Shown piece after piece: positions 40,873 through 50,526 of a stretch of 64,000 nucleotides of DNA (positions are counted from its first letter, which is position 1; every line of letters starts with the position of its first letter). The notes under the pieces were generated by a model. The model was not told where the DNA came from. It saw nothing but the letters and a program-made list of their open reading frames with translations, and did not search any database. The DNA is taken from assembly GCA_026707045.1 (NCBI GenBank), contig JAPOXO010000096.1, forward strand, positions 1 to 64,000. Direction: 5' to 3'. The stretch comes from Gammaproteobacteria bacterium (GTDB lineage Bacteria > Pseudomonadota > Gammaproteobacteria > Pseudomonadales > Azotimanducaceae). The translations under genes were made by a program, and so were the position numbers.

Positions 40873-42147
40873 TTATCGACGAAGTAGAACAGTTTCTTTG
40901 CCGTCGAATACTCCGATGTCCGAAATCACCACTTCATCTCCTACCTCAACACCTGAGACTATGGCTACCTCATTCAAGCTCTGTGCCCCTATTTCGATAT
41001 CTTTTCGCTTGGCCAGTCCGTCTTCCACTACGTAAATGGTCTTGTAGCCACCCGATTGCAGGAATGGTCCAGATGCGACGATATTCACGTTTTCATGGGT
41101 TGCAATTAGCAAGCGCACAGTAACCCGTTGGTTGCGGCGCAATCCACCAGGAGTCTCGCCCGAAAACTGAATTCGTACTGAGACTTGATTGTCAACTACC
41201 TCCTGCGAAATAGACGAAGCTACTCCTTCAAACACGGAGGATCCGATTCGAATTTCAGCGTCTGTCCCGGGCTTGATTTCATTTGCATACGTCTGAGGTA
41301 CGCTTGCCTCCAATTCGAGCAGACTGAGGTCCACAACGGTGAGAAGCTCCCTTCCTGGGGCAACCCATGTCTGTCGTTCAACAAGTATGTTTCCGATGGA
41401 TCCAGCCAGAGGTGCACGGACTGTCAGTTGATTGACATGTTCTTGAAATTCGCTCATTACAAGCTCTTGCTGATCACGCGCAAGCTGAGCCGCTTCAATT
41501 TCAAACCCAAAGCTTTCCTTATCCAGCTTTTCTAACTCAACCGCATGTTCAAGCCGCAGTTTGGCCGATTCAAGGTTGTCCATTGCCTTGCGGTACTCGA
41601 GATCTGAAATCGCTCCCGAGTCAAAGGATTGTTGAGCTCGGTCGGCTTCTCTCCGTGCTGCAGTTTCGTCGACGACTGCAAGTTCGCGGTTGCGTTTGTT
41701 CGCTAGTTCCCGCTGCTTCAATGAGTTTTTAGTCCGATTTAGCTGCGCATTCATGAACACTAGCTGAGTTTTCTCTCTTTGTAACTGAGAGCTCAAAAAC
41801 GGGTGCACTATCGTCCCGAGCACTTGCCCTTCCACAACCTGTTGGCCAACTTCGACCTGGAGCGTGAGAACTCCTTGTTGCTGTGCATAAACTGACGGAC
41901 TTGCACCCGGTACGACACGGCCGTCTACAGAAATATCGCTAACAAGGTCTCCAAATCGAACGGTGGAGAAGCTCAGGCGATTGGCTGCGATACTCTTTTC
42001 TGACTGATTCCATCGCGAAAGATGGGGATATGCAAATACGCCGACAATGATCAAAAGTATCGACACGGCACCAACAATAATGTAGAGCTTTGTTCGCGAA
42101 GGAGGAGGGAGCGGGGTATCCTGAGTTGATGTATCGGCAATATTCAT
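40873..42147 (-). CDS. Periplasmic adaptor (membrane-fusion protein), HlyD/MacA type
   Basis: 424 residues. A single N-terminal anchor helix (about 20-42) is followed by a beta-barrel/lipoyl half (V-L-T-L-Q-V-E-V-G-Q-Q-V-V-E-G-Q), a long helical hairpin (about 125-225) with many charged residues, the second lipoyl half (V-R-A-P-L-A-G-S-I-G-N-I) and a C-terminal barrel. This is the MacA-like adaptor layout. It is the first gene of the operon and should link the inner-membrane permeases to an outer-membrane channel; no TolC-like gene is present in the window. Confidence 0.9.
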   Translation of the reverse strand: MNIADTSTQDTPLPPPSRTKLYIIVGAVSILLIIVGVFAYPHLSRWNQSEKSIAANRLSFSTVRFGDLVSDISVDGRVVPGASPSVYAQQQGVLTLQVEVGQQVVEGQVLGTIVHPFLSSQLQREKTQLVFMNAQLNRTKNSLKQRELANKRNRELAVVDETAARREADRAQQSFDSGAISDLEYRKAMDNLESAKLRLEHAVELEKLDKESFGFEIEAAQLARDQQELVMSEFQEHVNQLTVRAPLAGSIGNILVERQTWVAPGRELLTVVDLSLLELEASVPQTYANEIKPGTDAEIRIGSSVFEGVASSISQEVVDNQVSVRIQFSGETPGGLRRNQRVTVRLLIATHENVNIVASGPFLQSGGYKTIYVVEDGLAKRKDIEIGAQSLNEVAIVSGVEVGDEVVISDIGVFDGKETVLLRR

Positions 42148-42190
42148 CGTGATTCAGTCTTGCCGCCGCATAAGTGAGATCGTCATTCGG

Positions 42191-42218
42191 ATTCTAGCAA
42201 TCGTTCAATGCTCAACAA
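42191..42218 (-). promoter_or_regulatory. Possible sigma-70 promoter of the adaptor operon
   Basis: Read on the minus strand, TTGTTG (42218-42213), a 16-base spacer and TAGAAT (42196-42191) resemble -35 and -10 elements; the -10 matches five of six positions. The start codon lies 44 bases further on. The -35 match is weak. Bases 42148-42394 hold no other supportable gene. Confidence 0.3.
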
Positions 42219-42394
42219 TCGCTTTCGCTATGCAATATTTGTGCCGAATTCCTTTTTGTATCCTTCGGTTTTCAAGCATCTCTACCAGAACGTGCGAGTC
42301 GATGACTCAATTGTTGGTTGTACAGTCTCACTAAAAAGACTTTCGATCCCACCGGCTGGTGCAGTCGAATCAGGTCAACACTGCATGAGATTCG

Positions 42395-42913
42395 TCAACG
42401 GTTCAGTCGAAGCTGTCCCAAGAAGTCTCGTTTGCCGATCTGCACGCCTTTCATACGAAGAATGTCATATGTTGTCGTAGCATGAAAATAGAAATTGGGC
42501 AAAGAAAACGACAACAAGAACCCCTCGGCTGTAAATGGAATCTCCATTCCATCCATGCGAAAGACTACGCTCTTGCCAATCCATGCATTGACATCCTCTT
42601 TGCTAAAGCCTTCAACGCCCGCGAGCGAATTTTCGACTAAATTTACTAATCCGGAGTAATCCAGTTCCGTTGGAGTCGGAGGTCCGAACTCGCCAATCTG
42701 AACGCCTTTGAGGGCTCCAAGCGAATGATGCGCCACCGACAAAACCTGAAATCTGAATGGCAACATATCCTCTATTAGCTGTTCATTCAAGATTTCAGTT
42801 AGACCATCACCAGATTCTTCAAAGTGGGATTTTCCCTTATTCAAGAAATTGAGGGTGGATCCGAGAATCTGCTGGTAGGTGTTCACTGTGGCGTCATACA
42901 GAGAAAAAGACAT
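42395..42913 (-). CDS. DUF1993 family protein
   Basis: 172 residues. The N-terminal S-L-Y-D-A-T-V, the central D-M-L-P-F-R-F-Q-V and A-H-H-S-L-G-A, and the C-terminal L-P-N-F-Y-F-H-A-T-T-T-Y-D-I-L-R with G-V-Q-I-G-K-R-D-F-L-G match the DUF1993 family, whose fold is related to DinB four-helix bundles. The conserved His residues could bind a metal. The function is unknown. It starts at ATG 42913 and appears to be a single-gene unit. Confidence 0.85.
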   Translation of the reverse strand: MSFSLYDATVNTYQQILGSTLNFLNKGKSHFEESGDGLTEILNEQLIEDMLPFRFQVLSVAHHSLGALKGVQIGEFGPPTPTELDYSGLVNLVENSLAGVEGFSKEDVNAWIGKSVVFRMDGMEIPFTAEGFLLSFSLPNFYFHATTTYDILRMKGVQIGKRDFLGQLRLNR

Positions 42914-43113
42914 TCAATGTCTCCAAGGACTTAGCTGATAATGAGCTTGAAATTATAGAAACCAAACATTCGGTCAAAATTTGATCTCAGCTTCATGAAG
43001 TTGCTCCATCGAGTCATATTGACGTCTTGAGCTCGATCAATGCAAAACCATTGAAAGTTTTGACTCAAAATAAAATGTACTGACTGTCAATTGGTGCGAA
43101 CAGGAGGAAGACA

Positions 43114-43362
43114 GTGAATCGAATTCCAGTATTGGGATGGATCGGAAGCGTTATTTTGAATTTATCGCTTTCGATACCTTTTTGGTTTATTTGGTCGGTG
43201 TGCGGCGTAGGTAGGCACTTCTTTTCTACATTGCTTCCGGAACAGTTCCTCAAACCCAACTTGTGGGTAATCCTTGGGTTGTTCATTTGTATAGAAATTA
43301 TCCGAACTCTCCTTTTTCCGCGGACCATAAACCTACCAAAGGACAACGACAAAGACGACTGA
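43114..43362 (+). CDS. Small two-helix membrane protein, unknown function
   Basis: 82 residues from a GTG at 43114 with AGGAGG (43102-43107) six bases upstream, a near-ideal ribosome-binding site that supports a real gene. Two hydrophobic segments (about 8-30 and 50-68) are followed by a polar tail ending K-D-N-D-K-D-D. No family is recognised. The opposite strand also has an open frame here, but without a comparable start signal. Confidence 0.55.
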   Translation: MNRIPVLGWIGSVILNLSLSIPFWFIWSVCGVGRHFFSTLLPEQFLKPNLWVILGLFICIEIIRTLLFPRTINLPKDNDKDD

Positions 43363-43412
43363 CTGTGTGGATTTGCCTAATTCCTCACGGTTGGACGTTC
43401 TTATAATCAGCT

Positions 43413-43438
43413 GTCTTCAGCGAGGCGCCGCTAAAGAC
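43413..43438 (+). promoter_or_regulatory. Leader hairpin upstream of leuC
   Basis: GTCTT-C-AGCG (43413-43422) pairs with CGCT-A-AAGAC (43429-43438): nine pairs, one mismatch, a six-base loop. A TATAAT lies just upstream at 43402-43407, with no good -35 at 17 bases. The hairpin sits 38 bases before the leuC start and lacks a T run. It could be part of the transcript leader; no leucine-rich leader peptide was found. Confidence 0.35.
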
Positions 43439-43475
43439 TCCATCGAACTGCTCCACAAGACAATCTAAGCTGAAC

Positions 43476-44888
43476 ATGTCTGGCACTCTATACGACAAAA
43501 TTTGGGACAGTCACTATGTTGGCAGTAGGGAAGATGGGTTAGATCTGCTCTACATAGACCGTCATCTTCTGCATGAAGTAACCTCGCCGCAAGCGTTTGA
43601 AGGGCTTACCTTGGCATCGCGCAAGCCATGGCGGCTGGAGGCAAATCTAGCAACCGTAGATCACAGTATTCCGACAACGGACAGGTCAAAAGGCCTGGAG
43701 GGAATCGAAGACCCAATAGCTCGCGAGCAGGTCGAAGTCTTAGATTTGAACTGCAAATCGTTCGACATTCGGTACTTTGACATGCTGGATCACAGGCAAG
43801 GGATTGTTCACGTGGTCGGACCAGAACAAGGTGCTACATTGCCGGGAATGACCATCGTGTGCGGGGACTCGCATACCTCTACGCACGGTGCCTTTGGTGC
43901 TCTCGCACACGGAATCGGAACATCCGAAGTGGAGCACGTTCTTGCAACACAGTGCCTCGTACAGCAGAAAAGCAAGAACATGTGTGTAGAGATTCAGGGT
44001 CCTCTGAATGAGTCTTGCAGTGCGAAAGACATCATTCTCGCGTTAATTAGAAACATTGGCACTGCGGGAGCAACCGGACACACCATCGAATACTGTGGAG
44101 ACGTTGTGGACAACCTCTCCATGGAGGGTCGCATGACCATCTGCAATATGTCGATTGAGGCAGGAGCCCGTGCAGGACTGATGGGTATTGACGAAAACAC
44201 GATTGGCTATCTGGAAGACCGTCCTTTTGTACCTCAAGGCGAACTTTGGAACCGTGCCGTCGATTACTGGATGACACTGAATTCTGATTCAAATGCTGTG
44301 TACGACACCAAGGTGACACTTGATGCGTCGAGCTTGTCTCCTCAAATCAGCTGGGGAACGAATCCTGAAATGGTCATTGGGGTAGATGAAACGGTCCCGA
44401 GCCCTAACGATTTCGGCGACGAGGATAAGTCAGAAACAGCAAGCCGTGCTCTTGCGTACATGGATCTGACTCCAGGCACTCCAATTTCTGAAGTGGCTTT
44501 GGACAAAGTTTTTATTGGATCCTGTACGAATGCCCGCATCGAAGACCTAAGGGAAGCCGCGAAAGTAGCTCGTGGCAGAAAGGTTGCCTCGAACATCAAG
44601 AATGCGTTTGTCGTCCCCGGTTCCGGGTTGGTAAAACGCCAGGCAGAAAGCGAAGGACTTGATGACATTTTCAGGAAGGCAGGATTTGAATGGCGAGAGC
44701 CAGGTTGTTCCATGTGTCTAGCGATGAACAATGATCGGCTGTATCCAGGAGAACGTTGTGCATCTACGTCGAATAGAAATTTCGAAGGTCGTCAGGGACA
44801 TTTGGGAAGGACCCACTTGGTGAGTCCAGCAACTGCCGCTGCCAGCGCCATAGCTGGAAGGCTCGCCGATGTGAGAGAGTTTATCTAG
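43476..44888 (+). CDS. leuC: 3-isopropylmalate dehydratase large subunit
   Basis: With LeuD, isomerises 2- to 3-isopropylmalate in leucine synthesis. It is an aconitase-like protein of 470 residues. The [4Fe-4S] ligands are the Cys in I-G-S-C-T-N-A-R and the two in [25 protein letters not shown] is present near residue 130. It starts the leuC-leuD-leuB-asd run; leuA is not here, as is common in gammaproteobacteria. Confidence 0.97.
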   Translation: MSGTLYDKIWDSHYVGSREDGLDLLYIDRHLLHEVTSPQAFEGLTLASRKPWRLEANLATVDHSIPTTDRSKGLEGIEDPIAREQVEVLDLNCKSFDIRYFDMLDHRQGIVHVVGPEQGATLPGMTIVCGDSHTSTHGAFGALAHGIGTSEVEHVLATQCLVQQKSKNMCVEIQGPLNESCSAKDIILALIRNIGTAGATGHTIEYCGDVVDNLSMEGRMTICNMSIEAGARAGLMGIDENTIGYLEDRPFVPQGELWNRAVDYWMTLNSDSNAVYDTKVTLDASSLSPQISWGTNPEMVIGVDETVPSPNDFGDEDKSETASRALAYMDLTPGTPISEVALDKVFIGSCTNARIEDLREAAKVARGRKVASNIKNAFVVPGSGLVKRQAESEGLDDIFRKAGFEWREPGCSMCLAMNNDRLYPGERCASTSNRNFEGRQGHLGRTHLVSPATAAASAIAGRLADVREFI

Positions 44889-44902
44889 TTGTAGAGATTG
44901 AA

Positions 44903-45544
44903 GTGCGGTCGTTTCGAAATCACAAGGGAATTGTTGCGCCTATGGACCGGGCCAATGTCGATACAGACCAGATCATTCCGAAGCAGTTTCTGAAGTCTGT
45001 GAAGAAAACTGGGTTTGGGGACAACCTGTTTGACGCGTGGAGGTTTTTGGACGAAGGCGAGATTGGCAAGACGAATCGTCAGGAAAATCCTGAATTTGTG
45101 CTCAATCACATGCGTTACAGAGATGCAACTGTCCTGCTTGCACGGCGAAATTTTGGTTGCGGATCAAGTCGGGAACATGCAGTGTGGGCTCTGATGCAAT
45201 ATGGGTTTAGATGCGTGATCGCCCCGTCGTTTGCGGATATTTTCTACAACAACTGCATCAACAACGGGCTGTTGCCGGTGGCACTAAGCGAAGCGGAAGT
45301 GGAAGGGATGTTTAAAGCGACATCTAGTGATGACCCTCTCGTTGCAAGTGTGGATTTGGAGACGCAACAAGTCACGTATGGAATTTCCTCCCCTATGTCG
45401 TTCTCCATTGATCCCGGCTCGAGAAAGCGCCTATTGGAGGGGATGGACGAGATCGGATTGACACTGCGTGAAGCAGACAAGATTCGTAGTTTTGAGCGAC
45501 AACACCGTATGGCAATGCCATGGCTATTCAACAACAATCCATAG
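44903..45544 (+). CDS. leuD: 3-isopropylmalate dehydratase small subunit
   Basis: 213 residues from a GTG, 14 bases after leuC. The conserved [12 protein letters not shown] near residue 20 and [14 protein letters not shown] near 78 mark the swivelling domain that completes the active site with LeuC. The C-terminus overlaps the start of leuB by 25 bases. Confidence 0.96.
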   Translation: MRSFRNHKGIVAPMDRANVDTDQIIPKQFLKSVKKTGFGDNLFDAWRFLDEGEIGKTNRQENPEFVLNHMRYRDATVLLARRNFGCGSSREHAVWALMQYGFRCVIAPSFADIFYNNCINNGLLPVALSEAEVEGMFKATSSDDPLVASVDLETQQVTYGISSPMSFSIDPGSRKRLLEGMDEIGLTLREADKIRSFERQHRMAMPWLFNNNP

Positions 45545-46635
45545 TAGATCGTTCCTACAAGCTACTGGTGCTTCCAGGCGATGGAATCGGTGCCGAAATA
45601 ATGCCGCATGCGATTCGAGTAATGAATTCTGCAGTCGGCGATTCTATCGGCTTGAATTTGGAGTACGCCGACTTTGGTGGTTGTTCCATCGACAATCACG
45701 GTGTGCCGATGACAGATGAGACTCTAGCTCTAGCTCAAGACTCCGACGCGGTACTCCTCGGGGCAGTAGGTGGACCCAAATGGGACGACTTGCCTGTCAA
45801 CAGAAAGCCTGAAAAGGGACTACTAGGTCTTCGCGCGGGCCTGGATTGTTTCGCAAATCTTCGTCCTGCGCTGACTTTTGGACCTTTGTCCCAAGCATCT
45901 ACTTTGAAGTCGGAGCTCGTTTCGGATCTAGACATTCTGATAGTTCGTGAACTCACGGGCGGAGTGTACTTTGGTGAGCCTCGCGGTATTGAGTTGAGAA
46001 ACAACCTGAGGACGGGATACAACACCTTCCTATACGACGAATCGGAGATCCAACGGGTGTCAAGGGTTGCATTCGAACTAGCGAGAAAACGCAGTTGCAG
46101 ACTTTGTTCCGTGGACAAAGCGAATGTTCTGGAGGTTACACAGCTCTGGCGCGATGTCATATGCGAAGTGCACGCGGACTACAAGGATGTCGAACTGAAC
46201 CATCTGTATGTGGACAACGCCGCCATGCAATTGGTTAGGCAACCCAAGCAATTCGATGTCATCGTTACAGGCAACATGTTTGGCGACATTTTGTCCGATG
46301 TCGCTGCGATGCTCACTGGTTCCTTGGGAATGCTTCCTTCGGCGTCGCTGAATGCGAGCAATAGAGGTCTTTACGAACCCGTACACGGAACAGCTCCCGA
46401 TATTGCGGGACAAAACGTAGCCAATCCTCTGGCGATGATCTTGTCGATCGCAATGATGTTTCGATATAGCTTGGACGCTCCTCAAATTGCGGACTCAATA
46501 GAAAAAGCGGTTCAGAGTGTTCTTGAACAGGGATTCCGCACTCGCGACATCATGCCGATCGACTCAACCGACGAATGCGAACTTGTCGGAACTGATCGGA
46601 TGGCCGATGAGGTAGTCAGTCAACTGAAGGATTGA
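45520..46635 (+). CDS. leuB: 3-isopropylmalate dehydrogenase
   Basis: NAD-dependent oxidative decarboxylation giving 2-oxoisocaproate. The 371 residues include L-P-G-D-G-I-G near residue 18, [12 protein letters not shown], the K-A-N-V region (D-K-A-N-V-L), the metal-binding N-M-F-G-D-I-L-S-D and N-P-L-A-M-I-L-S near the C-terminus. The chosen ATG at 45520 lies 25 bases inside leuD, implying translational coupling. Confidence 0.96.
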   Translation: MAIQQQSIVDRSYKLLVLPGDGIGAEIMPHAIRVMNSAVGDSIGLNLEYADFGGCSIDNHGVPMTDETLALAQDSDAVLLGAVGGPKWDDLPVNRKPEKGLLGLRAGLDCFANLRPALTFGPLSQASTLKSELVSDLDILIVRELTGGVYFGEPRGIELRNNLRTGYNTFLYDESEIQRVSRVAFELARKRSCRLCSVDKANVLEVTQLWRDVICEVHADYKDVELNHLYVDNAAMQLVRQPKQFDVIVTGNMFGDILSDVAAMLTGSLGMLPSASLNASNRGLYEPVHGTAPDIAGQNVANPLAMILSIAMMFRYSLDAPQIADSIEKAVQSVLEQGFRTRDIMPIDSTDECELVGTDRMADEVVSQLKD

Positions 46636-46637
46636 AA

Positions 46638-47657
46638 ATGGAAGGCTTGAACGTTGCGATTGCAGGTGCGACTGGCGCAGTAGGGGAAGTACTGTGCGAA
46701 TTGTTAGAGCAGAGAGAGTTCCCAATCGGGAGTTTGCATCTTCTTGCTAGCAGCCGCTCCGCGGGCAAAAGAGTTTGGTTTAAGGATCACTATGTTCGCA
46801 TTGAGGAATTGGACGAGTTTGATTTTTCTGACACTCAAATCGCACTGTTCTCCGCTGGCAGCTCTGTATCCAAGGAACATGCTCCAAGGGCGGCCGAAGC
46901 TGGAGCGGTTGTCATCGACAACACTTCGCAATTCCGCAATGAAGATGCGATACCTCTTGTGGTTCCCGAAGTAAATGCTCACCGTATCAAAATTGGACTT
47001 GACAAGGGAATCATTGCGAATCCAAATTGCTCAACCATTCAAATGGTCGTGGCTCTCAAGCCTATCTACGATGCTGTTGGAATCGAACGAATCAATGTCG
47101 CCACATATCAGGCTGTTTCTGGGGCTGGCTCCCGCGCAATTCGTGAACTTGCAGTTCAAACCGCAAATATCTTGAATGCCAAAGATTTTGAACCTGAAGT
47201 TGAGCCCGTTCAAATTGCATTCAACGCGATTCCTCAAATTGCGGACTTCAAGGAGAATGGCTACACACTGGAAGAGATGAAAATGGTCTGGGAAACTCAG
47301 AAAATCTTCGAAGATCCCAGCATCAAAGTAAACCCTACTTGTGTACGCATCCCTGTGTTCTTTGGACACTCTGAAGCAGTCCACATTGAGACTCGAGAGA
47401 AGATTTCGGCTGCAGATGCACAAGAGCTCTTGCGCGAAGATGGAAACGTGGAACTCATTGACGATCGGATACCTGGTGGCTACCCGACGGCCGTACTTCA
47501 CGCCGCAGGAAAGGACGGCGTATATGTTGGAAGGGTACGAGAGGACATTTCCCATGATCGGGGTCTCAATCTATGGATCGTTTCGGACAATGTTCGGAAG
47601 GGAGCGGCCCTAAATAGCATCCAGATCGCGGAAAACCTTATTCCACTAATTGCCTGA
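46638..47657 (+). CDS. asd: Aspartate-semialdehyde dehydrogenase
   Basis: Reduces aspartyl phosphate to the semialdehyde for lysine, diaminopimelate, threonine and methionine. Counting from ATG 46638 (339 residues), G-A-T-G-A-V-G is at 10-16 and the catalytic Cys131 in N-P-N-C-S-T. The pattern P-T-C-V-R-I-P-V and the F-G-H-S-E-A stretch are typical. A TTG two codons earlier is possible, but the ATG starts the family domain at the expected point. It begins two bases after the leuB stop. Confidence 0.96.
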   Translation: MEGLNVAIAGATGAVGEVLCELLEQREFPIGSLHLLASSRSAGKRVWFKDHYVRIEELDEFDFSDTQIALFSAGSSVSKEHAPRAAEAGAVVIDNTSQFRNEDAIPLVVPEVNAHRIKIGLDKGIIANPNCSTIQMVVALKPIYDAVGIERINVATYQAVSGAGSRAIRELAVQTANILNAKDFEPEVEPVQIAFNAIPQIADFKENGYTLEEMKMVWETQKIFEDPSIKVNPTCVRIPVFFGHSEAVHIETREKISAADAQELLREDGNVELIDDRIPGGYPTAVLHAAGKDGVYVGRVREDISHDRGLNLWIVSDNVRKGAALNSIQIAENLIPLIA

Positions 47658-47699
47658 CCTCATGGCTATTTGCCGAGAGAGATCTCGCTGGATGGCGGG

Positions 47700-48554
47700 A
47701 TGACTACTTCTAAACACTACATTGCCTTAGGAATTGAATACTCGGGCACGAAATTCCACGGTAGCCAGTATCAACCGCAACAACGGACAGTGCAATCCGT
47801 TCTCGTGGATGCTGTATCTGCAGTAGCTGCCGATCGTATTGAAATCGAATTTGCAGGTCGCACTGATTCCGGTGTACATGCTACGAGCCAAATTGCAAGC
47901 TTTGAAACAAATGCCAACAGGGATTCAACTGCATGGTTACGCGGGACGAACGCGAATCTACCCAACGACATTCGGCTTCATTCGGTTCAGAAAGTGGAAG
48001 AGAATTTTGATCCTAGGCGAACGGCAAGATGGCGTCGCTATATGTACATACTGGGAATGAGTCGAATAGTTCCCGCCATCGGTGGTGAATTTGCATTTTG
48101 GACCCCGTTTGACCTAGACGCTGAATTAATGAACGCAAGTGCTCAGTGTCTATTGGGAGAGCAAGACTTTTCATCTTTTCGTGCTGCGCAATGTCAATCG
48201 ATATCTCCGAGTCGTTGCGTCCACTGGGTATCTGTTCACCAATTCTCAGACCTGATAGTTCTCGACATTGTGGCGAACGCGTTTCTTCTAAGAATGGTAC
48301 GGAACATCATGAGTTCCCTAATCGCGGTGTCTCGAGGCGACATCTCGGACGTGTCAGTGCTGCTCAAAGCACGAGACCGGGTGTTGTGTCCGCCAACGGC
48401 ACCGCCAAACGGACTCTATCTGGTCCAGATTGCCTACTCTCAATACCCTGAGCTGAGCAAATTGCATCCACCTAGGTTGCTAGGTCCAACATCAGCATTG
48501 CCCATCTTCGATGCGAAGGACTTTCCAGATGTCAGGCCAAAACTCAAGCCTTAA
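47700..48554 (+). CDS. truA: tRNA pseudouridine(38-40) synthase
   Basis: Modifies U38-U40 in the tRNA anticodon arm. With the start at ATG 47700 (GGATGGCGGG just upstream) the protein has 284 residues. The catalytic Asp56 lies in F-A-G-R-T-D-S-G-V-H-A. Other family features are W-R-R-Y-M-Y-I-L-G and F-L-L-R-M-V-R-N-I-M. The frame is open further upstream from TTG 47670, but that start lacks a site. It lies in its usual place between asd and folC. Confidence 0.95.
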   Translation: MTTSKHYIALGIEYSGTKFHGSQYQPQQRTVQSVLVDAVSAVAADRIEIEFAGRTDSGVHATSQIASFETNANRDSTAWLRGTNANLPNDIRLHSVQKVEENFDPRRTARWRRYMYILGMSRIVPAIGGEFAFWTPFDLDAELMNASAQCLLGEQDFSSFRAAQCQSISPSRCVHWVSVHQFSDLIVLDIVANAFLLRMVRNIMSSLIAVSRGDISDVSVLLKARDRVLCPPTAPPNGLYLVQIAYSQYPELSKLHPPRLLGPTSALPIFDAKDFPDVRPKLKP

Positions 48555-48558
48555 TTGG

Positions 48559-48636
48559 GCTGTCCGCGACTGTGGAACTTTCATTCACTAATAGACTCGG
48601 AAGTACAGTATCTGAGTGGTGAAGCAAACGGACAGC
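48559..48636 (+). other. Long inverted repeat between truA and folC
   Basis: GCTGTCCG (48559-48566) pairs perfectly with CGGACAGC (48629-48636). Within the 62-base interior, TTCAC can pair with GTGAA and ACTC with GAGT. The structure starts five bases after the truA stop and has no T run, so it is not a standard terminator. A leader element or RNA-processing structure is possible. Confidence 0.35.
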
Positions 48637-48725
48637 ATCTCATCCTTATCTTGGCTTAGTGGGCGGTCGAGCGGTCAAATCGCTTATTGGTCAGAATACA
48701 GAATCTTGCACATTAAGGGGTTGAA

Positions 48726-49991
48726 GTGATTCCACAGTTGGCTCGATGGCTTGATTGGATCGTTGAAGAACACCACAAACATCGTCCTGTAGGTTTAGAT
48801 CGTGTAGAGCTTCTTGCAAGCCGCCTGAATATCCTGAACCCTTCCCAAAAGTCAGTCGTTGTCGCCGGTACAAATGGCAAGGGATCTACTGTTCGTTACT
48901 TGGAGCAAATCCTCCGTGACTTTGGTTACACAGTAGGTACGACCACGTCTCCACATCTTTACAAATACAACGAACGAGTTCGAATATGCAACCGATCAGT
49001 ATCAGACGAAGATATCTTGCAGGCTTTCGTGTCTATTGAAGAAGTCCGCGAAGGGATTCCGTTGACCTATTTTGAATGGACAACACTCGCAGCTCTAGAG
49101 ATTTTCAATCGATACGAAATTGAACGAGCAATTTTGGAAGTTGGACTCGGCGGTCGGCTAGATGCGTGCAACGTCGTGAACCGCACCGTCAACGTAATAA
49201 CCAACATTGGGATGGATCACACCCAAGTACTTGGATCGGATCGTGAGGCAATAGGTACCGAAAAAGCCGGAATTCTCAGGGCTGGAATCCCACTGGTTTA
49301 CGGGGATGAAGCCCCCGTTTCCACTGTAATTAGGCGTGCCGAAGCAATTGACTGTCGAGTGTATCGAATCAAAGAAGAGTTTTGCCATGATGTCGATTCG
49401 AACGGAGCTTGGCAGTGCTGGGCGACGAGTAAGAATGAGAGGGTGTCATTTACTTTTGCAGCCAAGCCTTCTTTGCCGCACTCGGCCTTGCTGGCAGTCC
49501 AGACAGCATTAATCTTGGAGAATTCAGCCAACAACCAGCTGGAGAAAGTTCCATTACATTCAGTTGAACTTCCCGGTCGATTGGAGTTTCGGCATTTTCG
49601 AGGCCGAGATTGGTTGTTGGATGTGGCACACAATTTTGAAGCGGCCAAATTCGTAAAGCAACAACTTGATCTCAATTTCGGAGAACGTGAATTTAGCGTC
49701 TTGTTAGGATGCTTGGAAGATAAGGACGCTGGGCATATTGTGGATGCACTTGGGGTCATGGAAAATCGAGTAGTTGTTACCTCGACCCATGGACACCGAG
49801 GACAAAGTGCTGAGAAACTCGCGAAAAAGTTGTATCCTAGGCCCGTAAGGGTTGAACCTGACCTCGAAGTTGCGTTAGACTATTTGGTGAGTTCAACCAA
49901 CTCTCACGACCTAATACTGGTTGCAGGATCGTTTGAACTGGTAGGTCGCCTCAGAAAAATGAACACTATCGGCATAGGACGCCGAGGTTGA
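48726..49991 (+). CDS. folC: Bifunctional folylpolyglutamate/dihydrofolate synthase
   Basis: Joins glutamate to dihydropteroate and folates. From a GTG with AAGGGG upstream, 421 residues. The P-loop V-A-G-T-N-G-K-G-S-T is near residue 50, T-T-S-P-H-L-Y near 77, G-L-G-G-R-L-D-A-C-N-V near 140 and I-G-M-D-H-T near 160. The C-terminal domain has D-V-A-H-N and G-C-L-E-D-K-D. dedD begins one base after its stop. Confidence 0.95.
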   Translation: MIPQLARWLDWIVEEHHKHRPVGLDRVELLASRLNILNPSQKSVVVAGTNGKGSTVRYLEQILRDFGYTVGTTTSPHLYKYNERVRICNRSVSDEDILQAFVSIEEVREGIPLTYFEWTTLAALEIFNRYEIERAILEVGLGGRLDACNVVNRTVNVITNIGMDHTQVLGSDREAIGTEKAGILRAGIPLVYGDEAPVSTVIRRAEAIDCRVYRIKEEFCHDVDSNGAWQCWATSKNERVSFTFAAKPSLPHSALLAVQTALILENSANNQLEKVPLHSVELPGRLEFRHFRGRDWLLDVAHNFEAAKFVKQQLDLNFGEREFSVLLGCLEDKDAGHIVDALGVMENRVVVTSTHGHRGQSAEKLAKKLYPRPVRVEPDLEVALDYLVSSTNSHDLILVAGSFELVGRLRKMNTIGIGRRG

Positions 49992-49992
49992 C

Positions 49993-50517
49993 ATGACAGA
50001 AAGAACGCGTAACAGAATCATTGGTGGCGTATTTCTAGCCTCGTTGCTTGTCATTATCGTCCCAATGTTCTTTGACGAACCAATGAAGCTCGATCTCGAC
50101 TTGAATCCTCCAGAATCGGCTGACTTGGATGAATTCGAACCTCCCATTCTTGATGTTCCGGACGATCGCCCGATCGTCGAAGCGGAACAGACTGTTAAAT
50201 CCGTAGTGAATGACGGACATCTCGTTGATTCCGGTACTCGAGTCGGGGAACCTGTTTTGACCTACGATGCGGACAAAGCCTCCCAATGGGCGGTCCAACT
50301 TGCAAGTTTTGCCAATCTTGAAAACGCCGAAAATCTCAAATCCACGGTGGAGACTGACGGTCACAGAGCGTGGATATCAAGTGCAATGGTTAATGAAAAC
50401 AAGGTTCATCGCGTCATTGTTGGTCCTTACATTAAGCGAGGCGACGCACAAGAAACAGTCACACAATTCCACGACAGTTACCAAGTTGATCCGATTGTTG
50501 TGGGGTTTAGCTACTAG
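49993..50517 (+). CDS. dedD: SPOR-domain protein, DedD-like
   Basis: 174 residues: a short cytoplasmic head, one membrane helix (about 9-27), an acidic Pro-containing linker, and a C-terminal SPOR domain (about 97-174) with W-A-V-Q-L-A-S-F and H-R-V-I-V-G-P-Y. SPOR domains bind denuded peptidoglycan at the septum. The position between folC and cvpA is the classical dedD location. Confidence 0.9.
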   Translation: MTERTRNRIIGGVFLASLLVIIVPMFFDEPMKLDLDLNPPESADLDEFEPPILDVPDDRPIVEAEQTVKSVVNDGHLVDSGTRVGEPVLTYDADKASQWAVQLASFANLENAENLKSTVETDGHRAWISSAMVNENKVHRVIVGPYIKRGDAQETVTQFHDSYQVDPIVVGFSY

Positions 50518-50526
50518 AACGACGTT

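Noticed and set aside
42208..42480. 90-codon plus-strand frame between the adaptor and the DUF1993 gene
   Set aside because: Its 3' third lies antisense to the DUF1993 gene, and it lacks a good start signal or family features.
43065..43352. 95-codon minus-strand frame opposite the small membrane protein
   Set aside because: The plus-strand frame has a near-perfect ribosome-binding site and membrane helices; the minus-strand frame has neither.
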